Positions 63,048 to 64,000 of a stretch of 64,000 nt of DNA are shown in pieces. The stretch's first letter is position 1; every line of letters begins with the position of its first letter. The translations under genes were made by a program, and so were the position numbers. This DNA comes from Lantana camara (Eukaryota; Streptophyta; Magnoliopsida; Lamiales; Verbenaceae): assembly GCA_037501455.1 (NCBI GenBank), contig JAZIFV010000099.1:19012-83011 (forward strand), written 5' to 3'. The notes below the pieces were generated by a model that was not told where the DNA came from, did not search any database, and was given only the letters and a program-made list of their open reading frames with translations.

Positions 63048-64000
63048 GATCCCCCCTTGTGGTTCTGGCAAAAATTGAAAACTTTTGTTCTTCGAGTATT
63101 TGGGCGAATTAAAGTATCCTAACTACTCATTTCACTTATATATTAACTATTATGTTTGGTTTATGTAAGGTTGATATGATTTACATGAGTTTCTGAGGCA
63201 ATCAAAAATTGGAAAAAGCTGTAAGGGTCCCCCCTTGTGGTTCTAGGAAAAATTGAAAACTTTTGTTCTTCGAGTATTTGGGCGAATTAAAGTATCCTAA
63301 CTACTCATTTCACTTATATATTAACTATTATGTTTGGTTTATGTAAGGTTGATATGATTTACATGAGTTTCTGAGGCAATCAAAAATTGGAAAAAGCTGT
63401 AAGGGTCCCCCCTTGTGGTTCTGCCAAAAATTGAAAACTTTTGTTCTTCGAGTATTTGGGCGAATCAAAGCATCCTAACTACCCATTTCACTTATATATT
63501 AATGATTATGTTTGGTTTATGCATGGTTGATATGATTTACATGAGTTTCTGAGGCAATCAAAAATTGGAAAAAGCTGTAAGGATCCCCCCTTGTGTTTCT
63601 GGCAAAAATTGAAAACTTTTGTTCTTCGAGTATTTGGGCGAATTAAAGTATCCTAACTACTCATTTCACTTATATATTAACTATTATGTTTGGTTTATGT
63701 AAGGTTGATATGATTTACATGAGTTTCTGAGGCAATCAAAAATTGGAAAAGCTGTAAGGGTCCCCCCTTGTGGTTCTAGGAAAAATTGAAAACTTTTGTT
63801 CTTCGAGTATTTGGGCGAATTAAAGTATCCTAACTACTCATTTCACTTATATATTAACTATTATGTTTGGTTTATGTAAGGTTGATATGATTTACATGAG
63901 TTTCTGAGGCAATCAAAAATTGGAAAAAGCTGTAAGGGTCCCCCCTTGTGGTTCTGGCAAAAATTGAAAACTTTTGTTTTTCGAGTATTTGGGCGAATCA
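63048..64000. repeat. Dense AATTAAAGTATCC monomers at the right edge
   Basis: The AATTAAAGTATCC...GTAAGGTTG monomer occurs at about 63107, 63285, 63642 and 63820. The rare TTCTAGGAAAAATTG variant is at 63241 and 63774, 533 bp apart (three monomers minus one A at about 63749). This is an ongoing local three-monomer duplication. The window ends in mid-monomer, so the array continues to the right. Confidence 0.8.

Larger units (their letters stand above)
1..64000. repeat. Tandem satellite array, ~178-bp monomer, whole window
   Basis: Every stretch of the window is a copy of one monomer. Taking GGTTGATATG as its start, copies begin at 1, 179 and so on, up to a partial copy at about 63880. In order, the monomer holds GGTTGATATGATTTACATG, GAGGCAATC, two A-tracts (36-40 and 45-49), GCTGTAAGGGT, a C-tract (61-66), TTGTGGTTCTG, two more A-tracts (80-84 and 88-91), CTTTTGTTCTTCGAG, TATTTGGG, AATCAAAGCATCCTAACTAC, CATTTCACTTATATATTAA and a T-rich end. 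All copies run in the same direction and I saw no inverted monomer. GC is about 34 percent. It is a eukaryotic satellite. A centromeric or pericentromeric location is an inference from monomer length, homogeneity and higher-order structure. I cannot name the species or a published family. Confidence 0.98.

Noticed and set aside
1..64000. A CRISPR array, because of regular repeats.
   Set aside because: There are no unique spacers: the repeat fills the entire period of 178 bp, and no cas-like gene is present.
1..64000. Human or primate alpha satellite, or the Arabidopsis 178-bp centromere repeat.
   Set aside because: The length is similar, but the sequence does not resemble what I recall of either family. 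A database search would settle the identity.

Overview
The whole 64 kb window is one uninterrupted satellite DNA array. It is built from a roughly 178-bp AT-rich monomer (60 of 178 bases are G or C in the first copy) repeated head to tail about 359 times, always in the same orientation. The first monomer starts at base 1 and the last, partial one at about 63880. I found no protein-coding gene, tRNA, rRNA, transposon, telomere repeat or unique flank. Both window edges lie inside the array, so its true size is unknown.

This is a eukaryotic nuclear satellite. The monomer length is close to one nucleosome plus linker, and long homogeneous arrays with higher-order repeats (HORs) are typical of centromeric or pericentromeric satellites, most often reported at this length in plants. 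I do not recognise the monomer. It is not human alpha satellite and does not look like the Arabidopsis 178-bp repeat as I remember it, so I assign neither species nor centromere function.

Layout. 1-10486: a 4.6-kb block present twice, 5878 bp apart, with a nested three-monomer duplication. 10487-14469: a mosaic with a 1.2-kb duplication and two 153-bp monomers carrying the same 25-bp deletion. 14470-28759: a 20-monomer HOR in perfect tandem (16934-20497 and 20498-24062), flanked by sequence related at a distance of 8552 bp. 28760-38111: HOR copies of about 21 and 20 monomers, a truncated third copy and a four-monomer tandem duplication. 38112-41734: short-range repeats marked by a TTTAGGCATG variant. 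41735-54099: a nine-monomer HOR in tandem, plus partial copies, an eight-monomer duplication, a 2.4-kb duplication and two runs of a single 179-bp monomer type. 54100-64000: shorter-range repeats, including a dimer repeated at 356 bp and three-, four- and five-monomer duplications.

The interest is in the array's history. Duplications of 1, 2, 3, 4, 5, 8, 9, 16, 20, 21 and 33 monomers are superimposed, with few point differences between the closest copies. Many subfamily-diagnostic sites are CpG/TpG alternatives. A fold-back (inverted) micro-rearrangement has been carried along by later duplications.
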